A stretch of 64,000 nt of DNA. Origin: Isoetes taiwanensis. Its lineage: Eukaryota; Streptophyta; Lycopodiopsida; Isoetales; Isoetaceae. The notes beneath the pieces are model-generated. The model searched no databases, was not told the origin of the DNA, and worked only from the letters and a program-made list of their open reading frames with translations. A program made the position numbers and the translations under genes. The DNA lies in NCBI GenBank assembly GCA_021234155.1, contig JAJEKV010000033.1:6562635-6626634 (forward strand), read 5' to 3'. Positions 43,417-54,189 of this stretch are shown in pieces. The stretch's first letter is position 1. Every line of letters starts with the position of its first letter.

Positions 43417-45512
43417 TTTTTTATTATTATGAGGATATCTCAGATAATGGAAGTAATAATTGAAAACCATTACTCTATCTAACATGATTGGAAAAATATG
43501 GACATATGAGGTAATGGTATAAGGAGTATTGTTTTCCCAAATTATAATTAAAAATACAAGAAAGATAACGTAATGGTTTATTCAAAATTGTCTTTTAACC
43601 TTTTAGGGTTATGTATGATCGACATCTACCGTGGCCGGTATCAAGGAACGGCCACAGATGAAGACGTGACCTCTGTCCGGCAATAAGCTGCTCACAAATT
43701 CCGTTTTAGGTATGTTCTTTCTCTGCTGGAAACTTAAGGACACAACTTAAGATGTATGGGAGATGTCTAAGTACACGCCATATTCTGCTATAAATATGTG
43801 CATGTCAATCCATTCGGATGGCCCTTCCTGTGCTTCTGTCTTGGTGAGGGAGAGATGCTGGATCAGATGTAACTATTGGTTAATGGGTAGAAAGAAGGGT
43901 GATTTAAACATGGCTACTAGGAAGAGGCTGGAGTTTGAAAGGGAAGCAGGGCCAAAGAACAAGAAATTGTTCGATTTTAGAAGAGCAGCCAAAGGCCCTG
44001 GGCAGAATAACAGTAAGAGTTCTTCAATCTCTGGAAATGATGTTAGTAATACCAACATCAAGGAGGGGAATGCTAGCACCAAAGCTGCTGAAAACACTGT
44101 GCAAGAGGCTGCAATCAAAGAGGTTGAGACTTCTCACAAAGAACCAGATCCTATGAAGGCACCAACCAACTCATCTTTACAATTGGGAGCTCTCCAAAAA
44201 TCGAAGACCATTCAGGTTTTGGGTTTCTTCCTTTTATTTATACTTAGTGAGTAATATAGACTTAGATCTAGTGATCTGCTTATGAAAATGAATAAAGCAT
44301 GAAATATTTCTGTCATCTTACATTCTGCTTTAACTGGATCTGGTATATGACCATGAAAAGCTGCAGTCTACAAACTTGTTGCTTAAAATTGTCCAGATCT
44401 GAATAATCCAAAGGGTTTTTAGGTAACAAAAGGTATTGAGCCTAATAATGCATTCTTTAACTTGCATTTGATTAAGTTTTTATTCCTAATTATGAAGAAG
44501 ATCTCATGTTTGTCTGACCAGTTCAAGTTACATACGTCTGGCAGGTGTTAACCCATTATATGGACTATGATCTGGCATGAGATTGATTAGATGATATAAA
44601 CCTGCTCGTATCACTTCGATAGGATAAATGCACAAGGTTAAATGATCCATGTTGTTGCATATATAGAAATAGCTAAGGTTAGATAAGCCTTGGTAAAATA
44701 ATAGGTAAATGGTCTAGCAGAATATACCACTGGACTAAATAAGTAAATTCCATGTGATGGTGTTTAATGGACAGAGGTCTGGATTTACTGCTAGTAATTT
44801 GATTTTTAGTTGAGCAGCACAGCACAAGGGGCTGGCCATAAACTAATGGCAATCATGAAGTAAGTACATGGGTAACTTCAAGTAAAAACTCACGATGGCT
44901 CTAAGGTAAGGGAGCATCTGAGCATGAAGGATCTGGAAATGTAACTAAATCTTGCCTCACTGTTTTTAATACCAGTAGAACTTGGAACTATTCACATGCA
45001 CAGTTATGTTTTAATACATTGTGGCATGGTAAAGGGGATAAACCCAAGAAAACCTATAGCTTACTTACCGGGGTTCCGCCTTTTAATTACCCTACCCTCG
45101 CTAATCTTTGGCTGTTTAACTGCAGGTAACCAGGTTTTCTTGTTCCATGCTTTGATGTTTCTTCTACTTCTACTTAAGCTATGGTTCAATCTACAAGCTA
45201 TCAAGTAAGCATGTTCCATAAGGAGAAATTCAATGTATGAAAGCTGCTGTAAACATGTACAGTTTGGAACCTATGTATACATTCGATGGGATACCTCATT
45301 GGATACAATCATAAGGTTTAATGGTTAAACAGTTTGATTTTTTGGAAATATGTGTACCTTTGAATTTATCCAATATCTGGAGTTTTAATCTAACTTTATC
45401 TTTGGCCTAGGAAATTTGTCCTGTAGATTTTCCAGGGCTGCAAATTGCAGACTTAATTTTTCTGTAAGAATTTTTAAGTTTGGGAATCTGGAAACAGATT
45501 GTATAAAGGTTT
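43417..45512 (+). mobile_element. Penelope-like retroelement, copy 3 (3'-truncated in the intron)
   Basis: Follows copy 2 directly and matches the others through leader, ORF1 exon 1 and nearly all of the intron. It stops at gtataaagg followed by a 20-base T-run, where copy 2 has only 6-7 T and continues. The break therefore lies at an oligo-T site, with foreign sequence joined to it. Confidence 0.85.
43910..44215 (+). CDS. ORF1 exon 1, copy 3 (intact, 102 codons)
   Basis: Starts MATRKRLEFEREAGPKNKK and ends ...LQKSKTIQ at AG|GTTTTGG, phase 0. The middle is hydrophilic and Ser/Asn/Thr-rich (NNSKSSSISGNDVSNTNIKE) then Glu/Lys-rich. A further in-frame ATG lies 49 codons upstream (43763), but that extension is less coding-like. 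Exon 2 is missing from this copy. It shows the reading frame that copies 1 and 2 lost at CAG/CTG positions. Confidence 0.65.
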
Positions 45513-45606
45513 TTTTTTTTTTTTTTTTAATTTAATTGCAGTGACCCTCGCCTGGCGTGCCACATTGAATTGTGCCATGCCGAGGGTGGGTGTCATTGCT
45601 TACGCG

Positions 45607-45612
<6 letters not shown>
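45513..45612. repeat. Small foldback plus TTACGCGAAA motif
   Basis: TGACCCTCGCCTGGCGTGCCAC pairs imperfectly with GTGCCATGCCGAGGGTGGGTGTCA (45542-45594), a ~22-bp stem that may be a MITE relic. It is followed by gcttacgcgaaaa (45598-45610). Confidence 0.5.

Positions 45613-45665
<53 letters not shown>
45613..45665. repeat. (TA)n microsatellite
   Basis: About 50 bp of uninterrupted TA. Confidence 0.95.
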
Positions 45666-45666
<1 letters not shown>

Positions 45667-46020
45667 AGACCCTAGAATGCATGGCAGGGACTAGCATATG
45701 CACTAAGAACTTTTTAATGCATTTTGGAAAACTTTTGGACGAAATCATATGAAACCGGGTTGGTTCGCGCCAATGAGGTCTGCGTTCTCAACGCACATGC
45801 CTTTTGCGCGGACCAACCCGAGTGCCTTGATTTTTGCCAAAAGTCAATAATTTTAAGACTATAAGGTCCTAAAATGCTTATTTGGATCATATCCAAAAGT
45901 GCAAATATGGGCAAACCAGGTTGGTTCGCGCAGAAAGGGCCTGCGTTCGCGACGTAGAGGCCTTTCGCGCGGTCAGACCCGAGTTGACTTTGACTTTGAC
46001 TTTTTTATATATGTATAAGC
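45666..46020. repeat. Two diverged copies of a GGTTGGTTCGCGC repeat
   Basis: aaaccgggttggttcgcgc..gaggtctgcgttc (45751) recurs as aaaccaggttggttcgcgc..gggcctgcgttc (45915), each with an inverted partner (gcgcggaccaaccc; gcgcggtcagaccc), so each is a foldback of about 60 bp. No gene is seen. Confidence 0.6.
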
Positions 46021-46092
46021 CCGCAAGGCAGTGGGATAAGCTAGCTAGTCTGTACAAGATTAGTCTAGTATGGACCTTAAACAAAGTAATAA
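46021..46092. repeat. 72-bp direct repeat, copy 1 (SINE-tail-like)
   Basis: Identical to 46401-46472 (ccgcaaggcagtgggataag ... aacaaagtaat). In the second copy it forms the 3' end of a tRNA-like unit. Confidence 0.85.
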
Positions 46093-46234
46093 AAAAACAA
46101 TGGGACTATGGTAGGTGGCACTAGGATGGTGAGGCTAAAAAAAGCCATGCCCCTAGAGTTGCCCCTAGGACCTAGACTTCCTAAGGCGGGATTATATCCT
46201 ACCTACAAAGTGTGCATGTAAGGCAAAAGTTTTG

Positions 46235-47280
<1,046 letters not shown>

Positions 47281-47302
47281 AGCTATTCATAGAATTAATG
47301 CT

Positions 47303-47358
47303 TGGTCTAGTGGTTAGAGTGGGGGGTTTGGGGGGTTGAGGTTCAGGGTTCGAATCCC
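47303..47358 (+). other. tRNA-like pol III boxes (SINE head or tRNA relic)
   Basis: tggtctagtgg (47303-47313) matches the A-box exactly and ggttcgaatcc (47347-47357) matches the B-box, 33 bp apart. A G-rich spacer replaces the anticodon arm, so it is not a functional tRNA. An A/T-rich tail follows. Confidence 0.55.
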
Positions 47359-47379
47359 CCCAATAACATAAAAAATTTT

Positions 47380-47740
47380 AAAAGCCTTTCCTTAAGGAAC
47401 GAGCATTCAATATGAGCTTTAGGATCTTAGACTCAATCAACGATCAAGATCTCACCATATAAAAGCAATATGAGCCGTAGGATCTATTACATATAATTCC
47501 CAAAGCCACGTGGACCGTAGGATGTGTCCCCAAGCCACGTGAGCCGTCGGATCTCGGACCGACGGTCAGGATCAAATCAATCTCGACCGTAGGACCACGG
47601 TACACATATTATATGTAAACTCCCAGACCATTTGGGCCGTAGGATATGTCCCAAACCCACGTGAGCCGTCGGATCTCGAACGGACGGCCGGATAAGCGCG
47701 AAACATAAGAACATATATAGATCACATATATAAAATAAAA
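47380..47740. repeat. Repeated (g)agccgtaggatct / ccacgtgagccgtcggatct units
   Basis: Five to six copies of a ~15-bp core (ccgtaggat or ccgtcggat) with ccacgtg at several sites. This resembles regulatory repeats of plant LTR retrotransposons, but no element boundaries were found. Confidence 0.5.
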
Positions 47741-47800
47741 TATTGGAAATTTTTTTTTCGAAAATTTTTTTTTTCGCTTAACGCGAAAAAAAAAAATTTC

Positions 47801-47836
<36 letters not shown>

Positions 47837-48030
47837 CACAGAAGTTTAATCGAAGATTTTCGCCACGCTACAAAACCTTCAGCATTTTTTTTTCAAATTT
47901 TTTTTTTTTTTGAATTTTCGCATAAGCGAAACCTTCTCGCTTACGCGAAAATACCTTTTTTTTTTTTTTGGCGTAAAGTTTAAACTAAAGGTTTCAGCGT
48001 TTTACGCTGAATTTTTTTTTTTTCCTAGGT
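47741..48030. repeat. A/T homopolymer block with three TTTCGC...GCGAAA palindromes
   Basis: Poly-T runs up to 28 bp separate ttttcgcttaacgcgaaaa (47772-47790), ttttcgcataagcgaaa (47917-47932) and ctcgcttacgcgaaaa (47936-47951). No gene. Confidence 0.75.
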
Positions 48031-49038
48031 TAAAAATCATAAAAAATACGTATTTAACCTAAAAATACATATTTTTGGACTTTATACGTCTGGAAAAATA
48101 ATTTCGTACGTACAGAACCTATCCCTGCTGTGTATATCCTATTGTTTAAATTTGGTTTTTCCGGCACCCCAAAAACTTTTTAGATTTTTTCTTTAACTTG
48201 ATTTCCTAAGATTTCAAGGGTTTTAGCGGCCGGAAAACAATTCCGATTTGCCAAAAATCGGAAACATTTCCTTAGGGTCTCAATTTCGCCCTTTCTGATT
48301 TCGCCCCTTCCAATCCGGCATGTGTATGCCACGATGAAGAAGCTCAGGGCTCCAAATGTTGCACATCGATCCAAATGTTGTAGCTGGGCTACATGCATAC
48401 TGCTTTTCATAAGGTTAACGAGCTTCATCTTCGTCCGATTGACTAACTAGGTTTAAGACTAAGCTATTTTTACTTTCTGTTGGTAGAGCAGGTCGTTACG
48501 GCATGGAGGACGTTATCCTTCAGTTTTCCTGGATTTGCTTTCGGATGGGTTAGGATTTACCTTCGGATGGCTCCGCACGAACAGCAGTATCATTCGTATG
48601 CAAACTAGGTACAACTTCAATCGCTAAGCTTTGCTTCGTTGATTTTGGTGCAATTATATCATCCTTTAGCTTGATGCCATTTATGAAGTCTTGCTGAAAG
48701 TGGTGTCGTAGAAGATATTTTCTTCTGGGTGTAAATTCTGTGTATAATTTAGCTATTTAGGAATGGCTCTATCTCGGCAGGCAAAAACTGTTTCTGGGTC
48801 TACTTGAGCACTAGAAGAAGGTTATCCTCGCCATGGATAGAATCATTTCTTTTCTCTACATTATGCTTTAAGCTCTTAAACTGTTAAAAGACATAAATGG
48901 AGTTTCTAGCAGGTCCTATTACATAAGCCATATGATTTTTTGTCTTTGATATTCCTTGAATGAAACAGGTTGCTGAACCGTTTACTTTATTCATAGTCTA
49001 ATCAAGTAGTCATCCCAAATCATCAATTTGGGATTTTT
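48031..49038. other. No firm gene; one minus-strand frame at 48180-48428
   Basis: The minus frame (LVNLMKSSMHVAQLQHLDRC, ATFGALSFFIVAYTC) is 82 codons with ATG, followed upstream by a terminal stop-rich region. It is coding-like but unrecognised. The rest is AT-rich with no open frame. Confidence 0.35.
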
Positions 49039-49325
49039 TTGTTTATCTTTAAGGGCATAGATACTGCAGATGAGGTTGTTCTTCAGTGGGCGCAAGATAA
49101 AATTGTTATGGCTTACAATTGTTCTTCTCTTGATCAAGAGAAGAAAGTACTGATCTGGCATACTTACCTTCAGATTCATTCTTTTGCATAGGCAGGTGGT
49201 TGTGCTCAGTTGGATCGGTTTGTCCACTGGGGTTATAATCCTGTCTTTGCATTTATGTTGCTCTGGTTTCTAGTTGGTGAATAAAGCTTGACGTCCTTCA
49301 AAAAAAAAAAAAAAAAAAAAAAAAA
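49039..49325 (+). mobile_element. 5'-truncated LINE tail, plus strand
   Basis: A frame ending WHTYLQIHSFA then stop is homologous to the C-terminus of the LINE on the other strand (WVHYLQINTYM). It ends aataaagcttgacgtccttc and a 26-base A-run. The target duplication tcaatttgggattttt is present before (49022-49037) and after (49327-49342) the insert. Confidence 0.8.
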
Positions 49326-49337
49326 TCAATTTGGGAT

Positions 49338-50190
49338 TTTTTTTTTTTTTTTTTTTTTGAAGGACGTGAAACTTTATTAATCATCAGAAACGAGCAACAG
49401 AGATGGGGGACTGAAAACCCAGTGGAGGAATTGTCCACAGAGCAAAACCACCTGCCACCTTATAGCACATTACATGTAAATGCGTTACATATAAGTGTTA
49501 ATCTGAAGATAGTGTACCCAAATACGATTCTTCACTTCATCCTTTATGGAGGAAGATATATATGCTTTGACGATGCGTTGCTTAGCTTCAATAAGCACTT
49601 GAGCATCAGGGGCTCTATGGCCCTTGAAAATAAAGAGGTTTCTTCTTTTCCACGTTGACCAAATGATCCATGCTGAAGCTAAGTGAAATGCCCTCTTTGT
49701 CATATTGTCCCAAGAGCTTGGGTACACTGCCAATAAGACTTGTTGACTATTCAAACTGCAATCAAAAAGACTCTGAAGCCACAACCAAGCCGGTCTAGCA
49801 TGCTGGCATAAGAAGAAACAATGCTCGATTGTCTCATCCCTCTGAGCGCATAAAGGGCATGTCCCAGGCACCTCAGGACGAAATTTGTGGACCAAAACAT
49901 TGACGCGCACACATCTATGGATGATCTGCCACCACAAAACTGACAACTTTGGATGAAGTAACTTGTCCCAAACCCAGTTCCAAACTACTTTCTGTTGATT
50001 CACTGGTACCACCAAAGGCCATTTTTGTGAGGGGGGCAACACCTCTGCCGCAAGAAGGATCTTATACATAAAATTCACCAAATGCTCAGCCTTAACATTC
50101 TCATGAACCACCCAGAGATGGGAAGCCACTACTTGTGGTATAGGAGGAAGAATGGCAATGACTGTCTGCCAAATTGTGCGATACTTCAAA
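49338..50190 (-). mobile_element. 5'-truncated L1-type LINE, minus strand
   Basis: Begins with a T-run and gaaggacgtgaaactttatta, the complement of a LINE poly(A) end nearly identical to that of the facing plus-strand LINE. It carries the ORF2 C-terminus listed next. The two elements meet tail to tail. Confidence 0.85.
49485..50189 (-). CDS. LINE ORF2 C-terminus with zf-RVT domain
   Basis: 234 codons open to the truncation point, with no ATG at the head. WNWVWDKLLHPKLSVLWWQI, CPLCAQRDETIEHCFFLC (C-x2-C...H-x4-C) and a conserved WIIWSTWKRRN segment define the reverse-transcriptase zinc-binding tail of plant L1 elements. The polymerase and endonuclease are lost by 5' truncation. The absence of stops suggests a fairly recent insertion. 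Confidence 0.85.
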   Translation of the reverse strand: MKYRTIWQTVIAILPPIPQVVASHLWVVHENVKAEHLVNFMYKILLAAEVLPPSQKWPLVVPVNQQKVVWNWVWDKLLHPKLSVLWWQIIHRCVRVNVLVHKFRPEVPGTCPLCAQRDETIEHCFFLCQHARPAWLWLQSLFDCSLNSQQVLLAVYPSSWDNMTKRAFHLASAWIIWSTWKRRNLFIFKGHRAPDAQVLIEAKQRIVKAYISSSIKDEVKNRIWVHYLQINTYM

Positions 50191-50386
50191 TTAGTGCCGT
50201 ATTATTCGAATAATACGTATTGAGTATAAAACATATACAGTATTGAACCTATCCCTGATACACAGTGTCACCCGCAATCGCTTGCTACATAAGAAGGCAG
50301 ACAAACGTGTATACAACTTCTCAAACTGACGGCTATTGAATCGCAACAGTGGTACATCCGCAATTGATAAGCTACAGTTTCCTTTC

Positions 50387-50800
50387 ATGGATGCAGATTC
50401 TGAAGTGGAAGAGGACAGCTTCGAAGACAGTGAGGACGAGCTGCTTGCAATAAATGCTGCAAACCATGTTGACGAAGACATTCAGTGTACCCACTTCGAT
50501 GATGACGAAGATGATATAGGCCAAGCCATATTCTCAGACGAGTCAGCCGACAGCGAAGATACCGAGGAGTCCGACACAGATAGGCCAAGTCCGAGCAATC
50601 CAGTTGAGGATTTGACTGGCCTACGTGATCCATCGGACTCTCCTTCGTGCTTTACCTTGACAAACAGAGAATGTGCTAGAAGAAACATGCCTCGAGGACG
50701 TTGCACCAAGGGAAAGGATCATCGGAGGTTGAACCTAGGTCACCAGGCAGAAGAGGATGGAACTCCGAATGATGAAACTGATGAGGATGGTGCTGCCTAG
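50387..50800 (+). CDS. Acidic ORF, 137 aa, unknown
   Basis: Starts at the first ATG (MDADSEVEEDSFEDSEDELL). The protein is very acidic (DEDIQCTHFDDDEDD, ESADSEDTEESDTDRPSPS), then has a short basic Cys-containing segment (RECARRNMPRGRCTKGKDHR) and an acidic tail ending DEDGAA. It is probably disordered. It may be a fragment of a transposon protein. A polyadenylation-like aataaaaagt lies about 80 bp after the stop. Confidence 0.45.
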   Translation: MDADSEVEEDSFEDSEDELLAINAANHVDEDIQCTHFDDDEDDIGQAIFSDESADSEDTEESDTDRPSPSNPVEDLTGLRDPSDSPSCFTLTNRECARRNMPRGRCTKGKDHRRLNLGHQAEEDGTPNDETDEDGAA

Positions 50801-51380
50801 AAAGATGATGTGATGAGTACTTTCAGTCTATTGTAACCGCGTCTCGATTTTCAAACTATTGTAACCATCCTTGGCACTATTAATAAAAAGTAAAGTTTTT
50901 TGTTACAAGATTTATGTTACAAGTTTTTGTTCGTTACCTTGTTTTATGTTTCTTTCATGTATGATGGTTCGGTCCATGTTTCATTCATGTGTAACATCTG
51001 TCCACCTAAGTGCTTAGAGAAACCTCGCTCCCGCCAAACCCGGCTTGACTTCTGTTGACGCTTGCCCCTTCGCATGCCACAGAATCTTGCTGATGAGAAG
51101 TAATCTACGCATGCCAAGGGGACAAACGGCCACGGATCAATCGAGCTGACTTTGACGGAGATGAGATTTCACTAGATACACGACCCACCGATGATGATTA
51201 TGTGTCACCGTGTCCCATCCACTGGATAGCTAAGGCGTATCTCCAGTACGCCAAACTGGCATTTGAATGCTATCAGGACCTTATACTTGTACTCCATTCC
51301 TTTGGGTGGCACATGCTCTACATACCTAATGGGTTTATATGGCAGGTGCCTCACAAAGGAATGGAGGTACAGATACACAA
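50801..51380. other. No gene seen
   Basis: Contains the 3' flank of the acidic ORF. Two overlapping short frames at 51202-51511 are shadows of the foldback family start. Confidence 0.4.
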
Positions 51381-51384
51381 ACCT

Positions 51385-51515
51385 GAGTGCAAGCATCGAG
51401 ACGTCCCAATCTTTGCTTTCACGCCTCTTTGGACAATGGAACTTAGCATGTAAACTAAGCTACATTCCCAAAGAGGTGGGGAAAGAAAGATTGGAAAGTC
51501 TCGATGCTTGAACTC
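51385..51515. repeat. Foldback hairpin A
   Basis: Arms 51385-51433 and 51468-51515 pair over about 48 bp (gagtgcaagcatcgagac with gtctcgatgcttgaactc). The loop acttagcatgtaaactaagc is itself partly palindromic. Confidence 0.8.
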
Positions 51516-51525
51516 ATCGAGACCT

Positions 51526-51657
51526 GAGTGCAAGCATCGAGACGTCCCAATCCTTTCTTTCACGCCTCTTTAGACAATGGAACTTAGCATGCAAACTAAG
51601 CTACATTGCCCAAAGAGGCAGGGAAAGAAAGACTGGGAAGTCTTGATGCTTGAACTC
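51526..51657. repeat. Foldback hairpin B
   Basis: Second copy of hairpin A, ~90% identical, immediately after it; arms start gagtgcaagcatcgagac and end gatgcttgaactc. Confidence 0.8.
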
Positions 51658-52237
51658 ATCAATCACTAATCTCTCTCTAATGAACCCACAGAATTGCTAG
51701 CAACCACTAGGCTGATATCATCCGTGGCCACAATAAAAATAGAGTACTCAAAAACCTTGTTACCTTCGTCCTTGTACAATCCGCCACCACGCCGAAGGGG
51801 ACGCGTCCTCTAATTCCAAGTCATAGTGATGCTCAAGGTTCTCCATCAATAGCAGGAGTTAGGATGTTCCATGATTTGGTGCCTAACAGCCGCTATATAG
51901 ATGGACAACGCCCAGGCACCACTTTGGCTTGAAATTAGGGTACGATCTCACCTCTGACGTCATAGCAACTTGCATACGAGAACTTTTACCTCTAGAACGA
52001 AGGATTTTTTCTCTGGCTCCCATTTTGAGCCTCTTTGTGTAATATAATCTAGCAAAGTAACTAAGCTACATTGACACAGAGAGACTACAAAAGAGAGTCA
52101 GAGCAAAGCTCGCTCTTTCTAAAGGAGGTAACAAGAATTTCGAGAAGTCTATTTTGTTTGCCATGGACAATATCAAGCCTGGTGAGTTGACAACCATTCA
52201 AGAGGGTCACGCTCCAGGCTTACTCCCTTTTTAATTA

Positions 52238-52321
52238 TCCTGTTTGTATATATCTAAAGTGCCCCCTAAAATGAGCGAGCAATCTCATCCTAGGGGGGCA
52301 CTTTAGATACAACAAACAGGA
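52238..52321. repeat. Foldback hairpin of a second type
   Basis: tcctgtttgtatatatctaa plus agtgccccc pairs with gggggcactttagatacaac plus aaacagga. A diverged copy lies at 52940-53022. The shared 3' flank is gacaaacaaaagagactaag. Confidence 0.8.
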
Positions 52322-52451
52322 CAAACAAAAGAGACTAAGCCAGGATGAAAGAGATGACAGTTAGTCCACTAATCCTAATTGGCATCTGTCCCTCTACGTC
52401 AAGCCTCACGGAATATCAGAGTCAAAACATCGCGAATTCTCAAATCGACCT

Positions 52452-52583
52452 GAGTGCAAGCATTGAGACTTCCCAAACCTTGGTTTCACCCCTCTTTGGA
52501 CAATGGAACTTAGCATGTAAACTAAGCTACACTGCCCAAAGAGGAGGGGAAAGAAAGATTGGGAAGTCTCGATGCTTGAACTC
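52452..52583. repeat. Foldback hairpin C (third copy of type A)
   Basis: Same arms and loop as A and B; the sequence after it (aatgaacccacagaat.gc) matches that after hairpin B, so a larger unit of about 0.9 kb (51.5-52.3 and 52.45-53.05 kb) was duplicated. Confidence 0.8.
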
Positions 52584-52939
52584 ATCAATCACTAACATCT
52601 AATGAACCCACAGAATCGCAAGCAACCACTAGGTTGATACTAATATCATCCGTGGCCACAATAAAAATAGAGTACTCAAAAACCTTGTTACCTCCTCTAG
52701 AACGAACGTTTTTTGCTCCAGATCCCATTTGGGGCCTCTTTGTGTAATATAACCTAGCAAAGTAACTAAGCTACATTGACACAGAGAGACCGCAAAAGAG
52801 AGCCAGAGCAAAGCTCGCTCTTTCTAAACTAGGTAACAAGAATTTCGAGAAGTCTATATTGTTTGCCGCGGAGAATATCAAGCCTGGTGAGTTGACAATC
52901 ATTCAAGAGGGTCGCGCTCCAGGCTTACTCCCTTTTCGA

Positions 52940-53022
52940 GTTTCCTGCTTGATGTATCTAAATCGCCACCTAAAATGAGTGAGCGACCTCATCCTAGGGG
53001 GCAATTTAGATACATCAAACAA
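52940..53022. repeat. Foldback hairpin, second type, diverged copy
   Basis: tgcttgatgtatctaaatcg and ggcaatttagatacatcaaa are the two arms. It overlaps the downstream end of the kinase-like pseudogene frame. Confidence 0.75.
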
Positions 53023-54154
53023 GACAAACAAAAGAGACTAAGCCAAGGTGAAAGATTGGGAAGTCCCCAACCCTAGAGGCAACAAATAATTCTTTCTTTC
53101 TGCGCTCCTCAAGGAGCCTCAAGTCTGTCTCAACTCTGGGGACAGCTCCTAACTTCTTAAATGCAAGCTCTTCAAAAGCATTGCACCCATGACTTGTAAA
53201 GAAGGTTGCCAACGAACCTCCATTCCAAAAAGGGAAAATTAAGCCTTGTCTTTCTAGGCCGGTTGTGCTACCAATGCAGCGTATTATACACCCGTGCCTA
53301 ACTTGCATTCCAGACTCCCTCATGTTCTTCAACATAGCTTCCACTAACTTATTGGGATCTGTACTTGGCTGAAAATTATTATGTTGAAGTTTTACACAAT
53401 AAGGTTCATCCTTAATAAAACTAGATCCTAAAATATTGCACTTATACACTGTGCCATATGAACCAGAACCAATTCGTTGTCTGTTTATTATTTGTGATGA
53501 ATCTACTTTGGCAAACCAAGTTGTCTAGGCATCTGCTCTTCTACGAGCTTCCTACTCCCTATCTGTCTCACCAGGACGTTTGGCTTTTATTGTTTGCGCC
53601 AACACTTTCTTAACAAGATGAGGGGGTTGATGGGCTTCTTTCTTCAATTTTCTATTGGTCCACGCCACATTCCATGTGCTGGCTTTTTCTTTTAGCTCTA
53701 GCCTCAAGCGATGACTATTCAAATTTGCAACTTCTGTGATCATATTCCCGGTAGTGCGGCTAATATTACCCACTATCCATGTATACCTCTCTTGCTCATT
53801 CTTTTCAGGCTCTAGAGCTATCATTCGAGGCTTAAAAGCCCGCTCGGCATCTTTTACCAGCCCTGAATGGTAGTCTAGCCATCCTTCCTCGCTGTTGGTA
53901 ATCAATTCCAAATCCTGAGCTGAGGCATTGCACAGCCGATTACACAACCAGTTCATGAATTCTGGTCTCAAAGTAGACCATGCTTGTTGTGGTCTACTTC
54001 TTTTTCTCCGTGGCAGTGCTGCAGAAGATGACTCAGATTGCAACTTTGTACCCTCTGTTTGAGACGCCAATGCCTCTACTGATTGCGGCTCTATCTGAGA
54101 CACTAATGCCGCATTTGGTTGCGAGTTAACTTCTGCTCTCTCTTCTGAAGTCAT
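53015..54154 (-). pseudogene. Protein-kinase-like gene, N-terminal part, broken
   Basis: Read leftward from an ATG at 54154, 200 codons give a Glu/Ser-rich start (MTSEERAEVNSQ), a basic PRRKRSRPQQAW segment and a helical domain (EFMNWLCNRLCNASAQDL, WIVGNISRTTGNMITEVANL). After one stop the frame continues into NRQRIGSGSYGTVYKCNI, a kinase glycine-rich loop, then EPYCVKLQ and CIIRCIGSTTG and FPFWNGGSLATFF, which fit the beta3-to-beta5 region. The VAVK lysine is in VKLQ. The rest of the kinase domain is absent: the frame runs into the foldback repeats. Function cannot be told beyond a Ser/Thr/Tyr kinase relative. Confidence 0.65.
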
Positions 54155-54189
54155 ACTGCTTGTTTTAAGGGATTGTCTAGCTAGCACAC

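Noticed and set aside
47303-47358. Functional tRNA gene
   Set aside because: A- and B-boxes are good, but the anticodon arm is replaced by a G-run and no acceptor stem forms.
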